Positions 14,501 to 27,300 of a stretch of 64,000 nucleotides of DNA are shown in pieces. The translations under genes were made by a program, and so were the position numbers. The DNA lies in the NCBI GenBank assembly GCA_003342895.1, contig PTFA01000042.1:1054001-1118000 (forward strand). Reading direction: 5' to 3'. The notes under the pieces are model-generated. The model was not told where the DNA came from, did no database searches, and saw only the letters and a list, made by a program, of their open reading frames with translations. Every line of letters starts with the position of its first letter. The stretch's first letter is position 1. Source of the stretch: Casuarius casuarius (taxonomy: Eukaryota; Chordata; Aves; Casuariiformes; Casuariidae).

Positions 14501-16024
14501 CATATACATGTTTTTGTAGTGTGATCAGAAGTAGTGGCCCAACCTCCCCCTAGATTCATGTTTCTGGAATGGGGACAGCATGCACTGGTATTTCCCATGC
14601 TTTTGAGCAGTGGCAGTAGGAGCAGTACCACACACACTGGCTCTGCCCTACCAATACCCAGGCTCTGAAAAGGGGAAATCTGCTGGCAAGAGGGGCAAGC
14701 AATTCTCCCAGAAGCTGGTCCTTGGCTGTCCCCAACAGAGTGCATGTAGGTAGGTAAAATGCGCTCCTTCCCCAGCAAACCATCCTGGCTTCCAGTGAGC
14801 AGAGGGTTACAAGTGGCACTGTAAAGCACAGATTTAAACACGTCAGAGGTCTTTCCTTAAAATTTGCTCTGCTCACTCCTCAGATAAATCCTCTTGTAGT
14901 TTATTATCTGGGATACTTTCCTAGTATTAATTGGTTGAACTATTTCAATTCGAGCTGAGTTTAGAGCAATAATTTCTGTCTTGCACTCAACTCCCCACTT
15001 CTGCCCTGCCTCATGACCAGAGGCAAACTGATATTGAGTACATGCGGTGCTTTTCTGTTGGTTTTTATTCCTTACATCTGCAAAAACGAACCACAGACCT
15101 GTGCTCTGAGGGGCCTGACCCATCCAGGGTATGTGCAATCCCTCTCCCCAGTGGAAGCACAGCTGGAAATTTGGCCTCACGCAACTGATTAATTCATACA
15201 CCAAGAAAGGCTAATTGTGAAACCAGTTTGAACTGTTTGGCCTTTTGGAAGTAGTATTTATTTCTGCTTTTGCCAGGCGAGAGGAGAATTATGCTCCCCT
15301 TTATTTGACAATTTTAAAAGAAGCTCTTTCAAAGCAAGCAGTAGCATGAGTTCAGAACAATGTATGTAGTGAAGTGTTCAGTTTATTAGAATAAACAAGT
15401 TGCTTAAAGAATCAAATCACCCAACAGACAGGTCATTTCTGGTTGATGCGGTCTCATGCTTTCCTTGGGCTCCATCTGCTTTCCACTGGCTTGTCTCATA
15501 CTCAGCTTGCAAATTCTCCAGGACAAGGAGCATATTCTTATCCCATGTTCACAGAGTCGCCAGCACAATTAGGTCCCAGCCAAGGCTGGTGGGTATTGGG
15601 ATCACAGCAATAATTGCAAATATCAGATTTACAGCGGAGCCCCCACGGCCCCTTTGAAGTCATGCAGCTCTGTTTCCCTCAACTTTGCAGCCTGATTTGC
15701 AAACCACACTTGCACTGGGGAGTCTCTGACAGAAACTTGGCTTTTAGCAAGGCCTTAAGGCCACAAATTGTTGCTTTTGGACTATGTTGCAATGCCTTCT
15801 TGAATGGGAATATGGACTGAAGTCCACACATACATGTTTTGCTGTAGGTGGTCATCAAAACCCACTTCCCTGGAAGACACGTTGCCTGTCTTACTCCCCT
15901 CCAGCCCCCAACTGCATGCCCTTCAGAGCCAGAGAGTTTCTCTTGTAGCATCTGCCACGGGCGCCCAGCCCAGCCCTGGTCCCACTGCAGAGGAGCATGA
16001 GGCCATGCAGGATGAACCAGTCTC

Positions 16025-16200
16025 CTGCCCCGGACCCTGAATTATTGGAACTGCAGATACTGTACTTTGCATTATTCATGAAAAAAAGCGCCCTCCCTCA
16101 AGATCCCTTCTGCCAATATCAGCGGCCAATGTGGAGCATTAACTGCGTATGCTACTCCTCTTGCGGGGCTTATTACTAATATGCATTATAATAGGAAAGC
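16025..16200. promoter_or_regulatory. Candidate conserved noncoding element
   Basis: It contains TTTGCATTATTCATGAA and TAATATGCATTATAAT, POU/homeodomain-like words, around a CCAAT-bearing segment (CGGCCAATGTGGAGC). There are no repeats and no coding signal. An alignment would decide. Confidence 0.3.
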
Positions 16201-17520
16201 TGCTCCATATTCCTGATGAACAGAAAGGATTTAAACATCTCCCTTCTAGAGAAGGCAGGTGATTCATCTCCCTTACTGGGAGGAAAGACTGACATATGCT
16301 GAGCATATTGTACCCTCTCCTGTGAAGTTATAAAGCTGCCTCTGTAGGCACAATTCACTCAGGAGAAAATGCCTGCCTTCTCTCTCCCTTCCCCCCCCGA
16401 AATGGAAACCATTTGATCCTTCCCTGCGCTATAAACAAAGCTGCCTGTGTGCAATTGAGAAGAGCTGTTCAAAGACGTGAGATGTACAGCTGAAGTCAAC
16501 CACAGAAAGAATGGCGCAGGGGTTGGCTTCATTTAATTAAAGTCATTCCCTTACTTAGGCTGGGAACCCAGACGATTTAAAAATAACTTGGCTCTTATTT
16601 CTGCCTCTGATTTTAGGCATGTGCTCTGTGTTTGTTTCTTTTCGGTGGCAGGAAAATGTTACCTAAGATTTTTTTTTTTTTTACATGGGCTTTTCACAAA
16701 TCCTTTTCTGAAAGCTGGAGTGTAGATTTTACAACAACAGCTGGGGAATGGCAAATGTTCTGTACATTGCTAAGGTGTGTTATAGTCTATAACCATTTGT
16801 ATGTTGAAAAAATGCAGGTGCTTGCTTTATGGTAGGGGTTTTTTAGACTACAAGCTAGCTAAATAGCTGCAGCAAAATTCATAGCCTTATTTTTTCCATT
16901 TTGTCACACAAGTCTAAGACCATCGGCTCAGCTCCTACAACATGGTCCTGAAGGTGCTCACACCCAAATTTTGTCTCCTTTCAGCAGAAGGGCAGGCTTA
17001 ACAAAAGGAACATTGCCTTACACCTTGCTGGCGCGTGTGTGTGCAACACTGCCTTCTCTGAGAGATGGTCCAATCTTTTTTTTCTGGCTTATTTTGAAAT
17101 AAGTCAAGAGAAATCCTCCAGCTTCCTCTAAATTATTTTCATTTGAGGCCTGGATCATAAAAATGTATTGAAGATAATGGAATCCAAAGAATGGAAGTCG
17201 AAAAGTTTTCAACAAAAATGGGCGTTGTCTTGTCATTAGGACCACAGAAGCAAACTTTCTATAACGGCGTTTAGGTCTTTGATTACTCCATTCAATTCTA
17301 TTAACTGCTGAGAAAGAACAAAATGACTAGGCAATCAAAATCTCTAATAGAGAAAATCACTTTGGCATGTATAAAAATCTAATCGAAAAATGTATTTTTT
17401 TCCAAACATATTCATGAAAATGTTGTCTTTTTTACCAAATCTTGAAATCTTAAACAAAATGGTGTGTCAACTTCAAATTCAAAAACTTTACAGCTGACTC
17501 AACATGATATCATGTATTTT

Positions 17521-17544
17521 CAACATTTTCAGCTGGAAATGTTG
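17521..17544. repeat. Near-perfect 24-base palindrome
   Basis: The arms CAACATTT and AAATGTTG flank a CAGCTG E-box core, with one mismatched pair. The surrounding 17380-17590 is rich in similar TTTTCA/TGAAAA words, so it may be part of an old DNA-transposon remnant. Confidence 0.7.
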
Positions 17545-18599
17545 GTTGAAATTAAATATCTTGACCAAAATAGCAAATTTTGATGATTTTTGCCTTCATT
17601 CTGCTGTATAAAACACAGTAGTTCATTTTTAGTATGTCTAAAGCATCTCATATCGTAGCTGTAATATCTGCATCACAGTTCGAGATGTTATGAAAGACAA
17701 ATGTAAGGAAATTAAAATCAGCTCGTGAAAGGACAATGGAGATGACAAGAATAGGAAATAGCACGAGACTTAGTCTGTTCTCTTACGGCCGTTAAACTGA
17801 GACTCTCGTTCCCACTCTTGTGCAACCAGCCAGAAAGGTAAGTCCTGGGGGAATTCCCACACAGCACTTAACAGACTGCCACATTATTTCCCTAAAGTGC
17901 CTTCAGGGCTTCTCCAGTGGAGTCTCAGCTCTTGCATGGACGCTTGGCCCCTACTTGCTGGAGCAAGCTCCCCACAGCGCCCTGGGATAGCAGCTTTGCT
18001 CTCTGGTGCTGTGGGGCTGCTGCGGCCATCCTGGACACCCCATGCTCCCCATGGGGCCACGCGATGTAGCGACACTTTTTCAGGATAGCCCGGATCTCCA
18101 AGGAGGAAGATCCCACGCCGCCTCTCCCATTGCTGCCCTCAGGTGCTATACTTGGCCGGCTCCTCCAGCCTTGCTTGCAAAACCCCCTCTCCATCCTCGC
18201 CTTGCCTTCAAGCGCTCCGGCTACAACATGTGCTTCGAGGAGGTGTCACAGTCTTTCCAGGTGGTGCAAGTGATGGTGAAACCAATGCAGTAAAAGGCTG
18301 ATTAAAAAGAGCTACCTACTGCCAAAGCAGGGCCTGAGCACCGAGCAGAGACCATACAGCATATATTTTGCTGTTACAAAAATATATGAATAACCACACT
18401 TACATCGAGCACATAGGCACAGATGTGGAAAGGCTCGCAATAAAATATGATTAAGACCTTCAGCATTGCCAAAGCTGAGCAATGGCAAGCAGATGTTTCT
18501 TCAGGGCATTTGGTACTGCAGTATCGTGGCAAGAGGAAGTTGCACAGCCACAGAAAATCTTAAAAGCTCCCTTTTTTTGGCTTAAACCTATGTCCCTGA

Positions 18600-18730
18600 G
18601 AGGTTTTTCCCATTTGCAGTTCCCCTGAATACCAAAGATATCATGAAATGCAGACAGGTAATGTGACTTGCCCAGTCCCAGACAACAGGTCAATAGCACA
18701 GACCAGAAGAAGTCTCAGGCACAGCTTCAG
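18600..18730 (-). mobile_element. MIR-like SINE remnant, reverse orientation
   Basis: The segment AGGTAATGTGACTTGCCCAG near 18656-18675 is the complement-strand MIR word 'aggttaagtgacttgccca', followed by degraded 'acaacaggtcaatagcacagaccag...gtctcagg', like 'acagc...ggcagagccagg...gtctcctg'. The copy is short and diverged. Confidence 0.6.
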
Positions 18731-19953
18731 GCCAGGCTAAAAACCATACAGCTTCCAAGACAGGTGATCTCTGCATAAACTGAAATCAATCTCCTTAAAA
18801 TGACAGCCTGAAAAAAGGGTCATGGGAATATGTTGAATTAGTCGCCAGGTTAGTGGCTGCCCAAATAGTGAAAGCTGAGAAACCTGAACCAAACACACCA
18901 AAACCAACTGCTATCGCAGAAATGGGAGTACAGGCAAGAGGAATGGGTATGATCCCCTGGATCTATTTTCTTGGCATTTGGGCTGAACTTTGTGTAGCTC
19001 CACTTCGGACAAGGCATGGAAGTTTATCCCAGTCTGTCCCATCACCCCGTTTTGCTCCCAGCCCAGGCTTTCCTGCAAGGTCCCTAGCTGGGGCCCCTGG
19101 GGCTCGAACTCTGGGGACACAGGCTGCCCTGCGTGATGGCCCGTGGGCCGGCTGCGCTTGCCCACCTCTCTCTTTCCAACATAGTTTTTAGACTGTCTTT
19201 TTCTGAAAAGAAAAAAGAAAAGAAAGAAAAGAAGCACTAAATTCTAAACCAGTGAGACTTTTGCCCCTCTGAGGGCAGAGATTGTCTTTTCAACAAATAT
19301 GTAATTTCTCTCCAGCCAGATGTCACGGGTTGAAATATTTCCCTTTTGGGTGTTCTCTTTACTCCATCCTGGTGATACAGTAAAAGACTGACCGCAACAG
19401 CTTTCTCCCTGTGCTTTCCCTGGTCCCAGGTACGGGGTGTGCAGCTGGCTGTGATTCTGGCTAGTTAATGACAGCAAGTGAGGCTTTAACCTTTAAATAT
19501 CTGAGAAAGGACCACCCGTAGCAGCTATAAGGCTTGAATTTATGGTCAAGTTACAACAGAGAGCTTATGTCACTTTTTCCCACCGTTTTTGTGTGTTGCT
19601 GCTGTAATGGAATCATGCTACAGAAGAAATGTTGAAAGAATTGCAGAAGATGGACAAGAAAGCGAAAAACAATTGAATTTGTAAAGTATAAATAACTTTA
19701 GAAAACAAATCAGAAGATTCCAATTAGATTTGCAACCTTGGGTCAAAGGAAATTAAAAACATTGAGGTAAATGTCAAATACTCTCCCCCGAAAGTTAGAT
19801 TATTTAAAGCAGCTGAGTTTTTTCAAGCAATAAAATCACAGAAAAATGTACTTCTAGGTTAACCAAAGCTATTCACAACTTCAGGTCAAAGTATCAAACA
19901 TTGTTTCAGTAAAATAATTTTAAAAAATGTATTCAGAGAATTTCAAATGTTTC

Positions 19954-20007
19954 AGCTTCACTTTTCACAATGACATTTTCAGCTTCCCATTTCACAATGA
20001 CATTTTC
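19954..20007 (+). repeat. 27-base tandem duplication
   Basis: Two adjacent 27-base units, each starting AGCTTC and ending TTTCACAATGACATTTTC, differ at only two positions (CACTT against CCCAT). Confidence 0.9.
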
Positions 20008-20329
20008 ATTTCAAATTGACCTTAAAAAAGGTTTTCAAAAAAGGGATAAAAACATTTACATCATCCTGAGGCAATTCCCTCCTCCAGCCTCACTTTTTTT
20101 ACTGCTAAAGGGGTCAAACTAAAACCCCAAACCATTATTTCCTTAGCTGCATTGTTTTTGAAGGAGAACAAATTCCTCCCAGAAATGGAAATCTTGCCTA
20201 CCAGCCACTGAATCTTTTTTCCCTTAGTTATAAAAGTAGCCAGTTTACTAACAGATCCCTTCAGATTGCAGACAAATCTAGTAAGTGCTGAAGTAATTTT
20301 GTCCAAATACCAAGGATGCCCTCATTAAT

Positions 20330-20760
20330 ATTCCACAAAGGCTTTAGGATCAACAGTAGCATGCATAATAGTGTTTAATGGCAGCAGGGCTTATTATCAG
20401 AACGATTTGGCCTCATCTGGCCTCCTTTGGCAAAATGATATGCATAATAAGGCATGTTAATGTTAGGCTCTTTGGCAGGTCTTAGGAGATGAGACAGTAC
20501 AGCTGGCAGGATGAAATGGGAGCAGCTGGAAGAGGAAGACTTGGTTTCTACATATTAAAACATTTGACATTTGGTATCTGAAGGGAACAGTGTTTGTTTA
20601 GTGCTAATAAATAACTCGCCAATGATGACAACTTGTAATGACAGCTTTTATTATGGTCTGGTTAATCCTTAAATTCAGCTTTGTCCTTTTAGACCATCTG
20701 CCGCCAATTTTTTTTGTTAAGTGTCATGCACTTGAAAAATTGTAGTCATGCAAATATGGA
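20330..20760. promoter_or_regulatory. Candidate conserved noncoding element / enhancer
   Basis: This block is AT-rich without simple repeats and dense in developmental factor words: ATGCATAATAG and ATGCATAATAAGG, paired TTTGGC-type NFI half sites near 20405-20435, CTAATAAATAA, TAATGACAGC, GGTTAATCC, CTTTGTCC and an ATGCAAAT octamer near 20748-20755. The composition resembles vertebrate conserved enhancers. Conservation itself cannot be seen in one sequence. Confidence 0.35.
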
Positions 20761-21699
20761 ACGTATGTCTTGGAGTCGTCGTTTCCAAGCGAGGCAGAAC
20801 TAGAAGCTAGGCTCGGAGGGAAAGATGCAGAAATGACTGCCCAGAGTACCCGGGTGGGCAAGGGAGGTTTTACCGGAGCGTTTTGCGCCTAGGTATGTCT
20901 AGTACCCCCCCAGAATGACAGCCGATTGACGCTGGCTTGTGCACAGGTCTGGTTGAATGCACTTTTCTTCAAGCATTCAAATTTTCTAGGCATGGGAAAA
21001 TGCCACTTTTTTCCTACTGAATGAATGCGGCCTATTTCTGCTAGAGAAATTTTAAGCCTCTTCCTGTACAAATATCAAATAAACAGATGTCAGCACCAAT
21101 GATTTCCTCTGAGCCTGAGGTAATAACCGGCAACGCCATACACTTTCCTTGCAGACACATCTGGTCGGCGTGGATGTGGTGTTACTGTTTCTGTCACAGC
21201 CCTCATGATGTCTGATGTCACTCATTTTGGGTACATCACCAGATCTCTGCCTGGGAGACCATCATTTTCAGTGCAGTCAATTGTTCTACCTCTTTCGCAG
21301 ATAGCCTACCAAGCTGCCAAATGTTGGGGAAACCCAGACAAAATGCCATACACGCAACGAGAAAGGACTACAACTCTCAATGCAGAACATGCACTAAAGA
21401 CGAGAAGAAGCAACTCCGTGACAGTGAGAAAATTTAACTATCTATAATGAAAGAGGAAAATGGTCTGCAAGGAACAACCCCTACAGCATGTCAGCAGGTG
21501 TTTGTCACCCTGTCTGGTTCAGAAAAAGGCTTGTTTTGCAATGTGATGAGTTAAGCCAGAGACAGCCAAAGCCCTGAGGGGCATGCCCAAGAGCATATCT
21601 TCATCAACCTATGGTGCCTCAGACACCTTGACATCTGTCAAGGTTTTCCTGGCTCACGCCTTTGAGCTAAGATACATATCTGGCCCTTTAAAATTCCAC

Positions 21700-21920
21700 G
21701 TGCTTTGCTGGATCTCTGCTTTGGGAACCAGCGTTCAGCTCCTGCCTGTGCTATACATTTCCTGCACGACCTTGAGTGAAGCCTTATCCCGCAGGGTCCC
21801 AGCCTGTAAAATGGAAATAAACCTGCCCCATCCCAGGCAAGTTCTGTGAGCTTAACTGCCCTCATATAAGGAACTGCCTATCTGCAGAGCATTTAGCATA
21901 TAGGACGTACTATAGAAACA
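21700..21920 (+). mobile_element. MIR-like SINE remnant
   Basis: The core resembles MIR: CCTGTAAAATGGAAATAA at about 21804-21821 corresponds to the 'ctgtaaaatggggataa' word, preceded by a 'gaccttgagtgaagcc' segment like 'gaccttgggcaagtc', and followed by 'gcatttagcatatagga...gtactatagaaa', like the MIR 3' end. It is heavily diverged. Boundaries are approximate. Confidence 0.7.
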
Positions 21921-23302
21921 AGTGTTTTAAGCCAAAGAAAAGGGGTTTCTAACACTGTAGGTAGTATTACACTTAAGAAATATCCTTTAACTTCCCTTGA
22001 GAAAGAAATTAAGAACTTCCATGTGAATGGTTCAGCCTTCATCTGTGTGGGTTTTCTTTCGTTGTTTAAGATCCTGGGGAAGAACTGACTGCCCTTTTCA
22101 GATGGTGTTTCAGGTACAAGAGTGTTTTTTCACCTGTTAATTGATTTCCATCACATTACTCACATTGTGAGGTATACATCACAGCAGCCTTCCCTGAATA
22201 TTAAGTACAATGTATAAAAACAGGTCTGTCTACTGATCATGCGTTTAATAATGCTCAAATATAACCAGGGAGAATAATTAGAACCAGAAGTGAATATCTT
22301 ACTATGGAATTCACAGCATTTTTCTTCTGTGAAGTTTCCTTTGAGATATGCTGAATGAAATGAATCAAGCAGAATATTTTAAAACACTGCTGCTTTTTGA
22401 GTAGCCTAGAATGACCAGTAATTCTAAACCTATTTAGAAACAGGCTGTAATTGGGCTGCTTGTATTAGTCAGGCAAAAACAATGTTTACATAAAAAGCTT
22501 TCAAGTGAATGCAGTAGAGTGAAAAATATTATCTCTTTTCCACCAGGGCAGATTAGACTGGGAGGCCTGCCAGGCTATCTACTATGTGCATTTCCATCAG
22601 CGCTGAGAAGTTGCAGACCCACTGCAGCTTGGTTATGTCCCACCACATCGGCAACGTTCAGCCGAAGACCAGACAGCCAGCAAAGAGATGGCTCTGTGCT
22701 GGGAGGCACTTACATCATCTCACGCGTGTTTTCCTGAGAGCACTCTATAGTCAGCACACCAGGAAGATGGCAAACAAATTATTCCTGCGCTATACCACTC
22801 CATTTTGAGCAAGCTAATGACTTTCCTGGGGAACCTGGCTAAGAGGCAGCGTGGATCTGCTTCAACATACAGGGAAATGACATGGTGGAATAGTCCATTT
22901 GGACGTCTTCTCCTGCGTCCCGTCCCCCGTGGCGGCTGGTGTTCGTCCTGCAGGGCTTCCCTAGCCATATAAAGCCACCAACACTCCCAGAGTACAGGGT
23001 GAGGGGGGAGAAGGTGTCAAGGGGATGGAGACAACCTGCTCTTCACATATATTTTAAGTGAGGATGATAGGGGAGATACCCTCACACGAAGAAAAATCCA
23101 GCAACACTGACTGAGGCAGTAACCTGTAGCAATTACTGAGAATGTTTAATACAACTATAGTCAAGCAAGCAAGAAACCTGAACAGTTTTTTAGGATCTCT
23201 GCTCGAGAGATAACAGCTCGCTCTGTTGCCACTTGGTAAACTGCTATCTTGGTGTGGTTTGGTTTTACTCACCATTTTTAGGTCCTGCTCTAGTGGCTCG
23301 TT

Positions 23303-23330
23303 GGGGGGGGGGGGGCATAACAGCCCCCCC
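23303..23330 (+). repeat. G13 run followed by C7 run
   Basis: Thirteen G, an eight-base spacer, then seven C. The two runs can pair as a hairpin, and the G run alone favours G-quadruplex formation. Such runs are often misassembled or length-variable. Confidence 0.85.
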
Positions 23331-26300
23331 ATAGTGGAATAATACAGCAGGGGCCGTCCCCTTGAGCTGCTCCTGTCTCGGCTTGGCCTCCTGCCCTCAC
23401 TTGCCCCTCAGCCTGCATCTCAGCCAGGCTCGTTCCCTATGCATGTTCCTCCAATGCTCCAAGTGTTCAGGAGGTTTGATCTTTGGGAAATCATGTGATT
23501 CCTCTTGGGAAGCCTCTTGGGAGCAGCTCTGCAATTCCTTTAAATTCAGGGGAAAAAAAAAAAAAATCTTCCTTTTCAGTCTTCTGTGCATACAGCATGA
23601 TGGGGGAACGTGTGCAAACTGTTCGCACCCCGACGACCTAGTCTTTCTTCCAGTGGTGTGAATGGTCCTCCTCTCCAGCACCCTCACGTTCATTCCCTGG
23701 CCTGTTTCCCTCCCCAAGGTGACAGACCCATCTGCATAACATATTTCTCCCATCTGCCTCCCAAGCAACCACCACCTCAGGACTACGCCTTTCCCTAGGA
23801 CTATGTGTCGGTATGCTTACAGACTTTTTCAAATAGCCTGTTAAGTGTAATGAAAAGCCGTAACATTAGGCTTGACACAAGGCCCTGAAAGCTGTGAAGT
23901 CAAGACGGAGGCTCAGATTTTCACCAGAGAAAAGCACTTTGGTCTTCTTTGCTTTTTGGTCATCCAAATTAAGTTACCACAAAGGGCTGGGAACACACCC
24001 TTTGGAAATCAATTTTACCAGACAGGACAAGGTAAAACTGAAGCACCCTAAATTGCTTTCAGAAAATACAGCCACATTGTTTCACGTATAAGAGCAGTCA
24101 GCTGTGTCCTGCCTCTGCTCTGGCTTGAAGAGTTCCTGGGAGAGAGAATCTGGTTTATGGCAAAGGCACTGGCCTGTGTCTGTGAGATCTGTGTTTGGTT
24201 TAGACAGGGATGGTCTTTGGGATATTGGCAACTACCTGCATCTTTTCCTTTGGGCACCTCAGATGGGGTGCAGGACTTTCTTGTGTCTGAAGATGGTTTA
24301 GATTCAGTAAAGTGTGTGAGGTCCTGAGCCAGCAGAATAAAGGGAGTTATAGTAGCTGAGACACACTTCCAAAAGTGCATCAACCCCAAGGTCAAACATG
24401 TAATGTAACGTAAAATCATGTTCCTGCAGGTATGTCCATGTTTCTCCATTCTGCTTTAACCTGAGGAGCCCCAATTCTGCAGATGTGGCCATGTAAGGAG
24501 GTTGCAAATCCTGCCAAGAACACTGGGCAGCCACTCTGCACCCAACTATCTCCTTTGAAGTTTGGTTGAATCTCTCTTTATAAGCCGCTGTTGCATCCTT
24601 GCTAGCAGTATGGTCTCATCCAGGTATCATTACTCTGGGTCAATGGCTTTCTAGCCCAGCATTGGTGGCGTCAGCAACATTCGGCTTGCTGGTACTATCT
24701 GAGGTAGCTTTGTCTGTCTCTAAAATGCCTCTGTATAAAATGCCTATAATGATGATTAATTTAATGATAAAGGTTAATAGAAATTAAGGACACTGAAAAT
24801 TTTTTTCACACTACCCTGGACGTGGTCATTAGAGAAACTTGCATCAGGAAAGTCTCATACCACATAGTCTTCGCTTTTATAGATAGAGATGAGCCACATA
24901 TGTCCTTTACAGACTGAGTTATAAAACACATGTAAACGGTTGTTGTTGTGTGGGTGCTTTTTTAATCTGTCTCACTCCTGTCTTTCAGTGGGACTTTGGT
25001 TTGGCTGAATAGGAAAAGCAGTGAAAAACTTTAATTAAAATTTTGCTGCTCCCTGGACATCTGTTCTTGAGTGTTATATAAAATATTACACATCGTTATA
25101 AAAATACATTCATATTTTATTTTAAACACATTAGTAATCAGGATTTTATGGGGCCACAGTGATTTATTAAGCAGAGGATTGCAGCCATAAAGGGATATAA
25201 GCACACACACATGTAAACACTCCTCTGTAGATGTCAACATATATATATATATGTATAACATTTTGTGATGTCAATGAAATTCTGGGAAAACTTTTTGGCA
25301 AAGGAGCAGTTGACTTTCATATTTGTTGTATGTGCTTTGCTTCTGATGTTCATGCTAGACTCACCATTGCTCTTGCCATGGCAAAAATGACTCAAATGTC
25401 CTATAAAAGAGGGCATTCAGGGACAGTAATAACCCACAGCATTATTCATTTTCTTTGGTGCTCTATAAATGCTTATTTGCTATGAGGCATGCTATTTTAT
25501 GGAAAGCATCTCCTAAGGATGCATTTGTAACCTCTAGTCAGTCAAGACCATCCACAGACAACTTTTAACAGTCAATGCTCCAATACTCATAAATGTTGCA
25601 AAGAAAGAAAGCTATGAAAGCTCATTAGCCATTTGTTCACCTACTCCAGATGTTCCAATAGTTGGGAATTTTTTCCAGAAATTTTTGAAACTTATAAGCT
25701 ATACATACCAGTTACCAGCACAGCCCTGATCCATTTTGAGAGAAAATCTAAGGAGTCTAAGACTTTCTGAAGCTTCGCTCTAACCACTGCATTTCATATG
25801 AAAAAATGCATTGCTGATTAATAGTACTGGAAATGACTCCAAGTACGGTTCACCCCCATTTAATCTTCAGCTAGAAAGTTAAGAAGCAGAGGTCCTTGAG
25901 CATGCTGCCTCACAAGTACTGCTGCATTTCCCAGGCTGCACAGAGTCCTGCTTTCCGGAGGAAAGGAGACAAATAATCTGTGGATGGTTTCCTTTCTTAC
26001 AGACCTGAGCTCTCCAGCCCAAAAGCTGAAGATTAAAGGTTGGCCAAAATAGTACTAGCAGAAGAAAAATCTCAGTATCTCTTCTACTGCCATGTCAGAT
26101 TACACGGAACAGCATGTGCAGCAAGCGAGCCGCTATGCAGGGCTCTGTCGGATTAGTTGCTTGTTTGGCTTGGGAATTTCCCTGAATTCCCATCCCTCTT
26201 TATTTTCTTTCTTTTTTTCTATCTACGCCATCTTCAAGATTGTCTGTCACATTGTCCTCTCGCAACCATTACAGATGTACTGAGCTTTTCAGCTCAACAA

Positions 26301-27079
26301 CGCCAGCTCTAAAGGGAAACATTGTGATGTTGCCAGCTCACTGAATAAGGAACATTTTGTCCGAAACAAGCACACTGAGTGAGCTTATTATCCAGTCCAG
26401 CGCCCAGAACACACGGAAGAACCTGGTTTAGACTCACAGCAGATTGCCTTGGAGCTGGGGTCCTGCTGAGCTTGTGGCCTGGAAGGTCACAGCAGCTCCT
26501 GGGAAGATCATAACAGTGTGGCATGGACTGCAGCTGAAAGGACTCGTGCCTCTGGGGTTCAGCTCAGCTACGATTCTCAGGCACTCACAGAAAAAGACAA
26601 GGTGCCTGAAGTTAATTTCATCTCATAGGACTGCGAGCTGCTGGACAGACTTGGTTTGGCATATACCATGTGTTCTTGTTTTCAAATTAAACTTCCTTGA
26701 ATTTCTGGAAAATTAGTGAAATTTCTGAATTTGATCTGATTTGGATCAAAGCCAATAGAAAAAAAGTCCATAGTTTAGAGATCCTGCTTTCTAGCCAGTT
26801 TAAGCACTTGTGATAACCAAGAATAGCAATTATACTTGCTGCTTTGGAGTGGAACAGACTTCCTCTTTACAATTATTGTATCCTACCAACCAGAAAAACG
26901 ACAAAGGGCCAAGATTAAGATTTCAATTGGAATATTAGCTTGGGAGCATCTAATCCAGGCAGTAGCTTTTTGGGTCATGGCCGCCGTGCTGCCCTTGACT
27001 GTGCACCTGATGTATGAGGCTCATTGACAGTATGCATGAGCATTGCACGGCTAATGGAGCTTATGTCCAGGCCTAAACT

Positions 27080-27300
27080 ACCTAAAGCAGTAGTTCCCAA
27101 AGCAGTAACCGGTGTTCACAACCTACTGAGCCATATCAAGCCATCCGTGGTCAGTCTTGCATGACCTCTGGGGCAGTCTCAAGTAAGAGTTTGACAAGGA
27201 TGCATGAAGGTCCACAAGCTGGCAGATGGTCTGTGGGGGATACGGGTCTGTGGTGTGTAAGTCTAATGCCAGGTTTATCTACAGCAGAGCAAAGCATCAC
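27080..27300 (+). repeat. Possible hAT-type DNA transposon remnant
   Basis: CAGTAGTTCCCAAAGC at about 27090-27105, then 'gttcacaacctactgagcc' and 'gatggtctgtgggggat', recall the 'caggggttcccaaa ... ggtccgtgg' words of hAT/Charlie non-autonomous elements. No terminal inverted repeat or 8-base duplication was found. Confidence 0.25.

Larger units (their letters stand above)
14500..21695. other. Intergenic with candidate enhancers
   Basis: Contains the candidate elements at 16.0 and 20.3 kb, the 17.5 kb palindrome, a reverse MIR at 18.6 kb and the 27-base duplication at 19.95 kb. A GC-richer patch at 17.9-18.3 kb has open frames on both strands but no recognised protein. Confidence 0.65.

Noticed and set aside
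24100..24350. Possible MIR-like segment
   Set aside because: Only scattered word similarity, and the order of MIR core words was not preserved.
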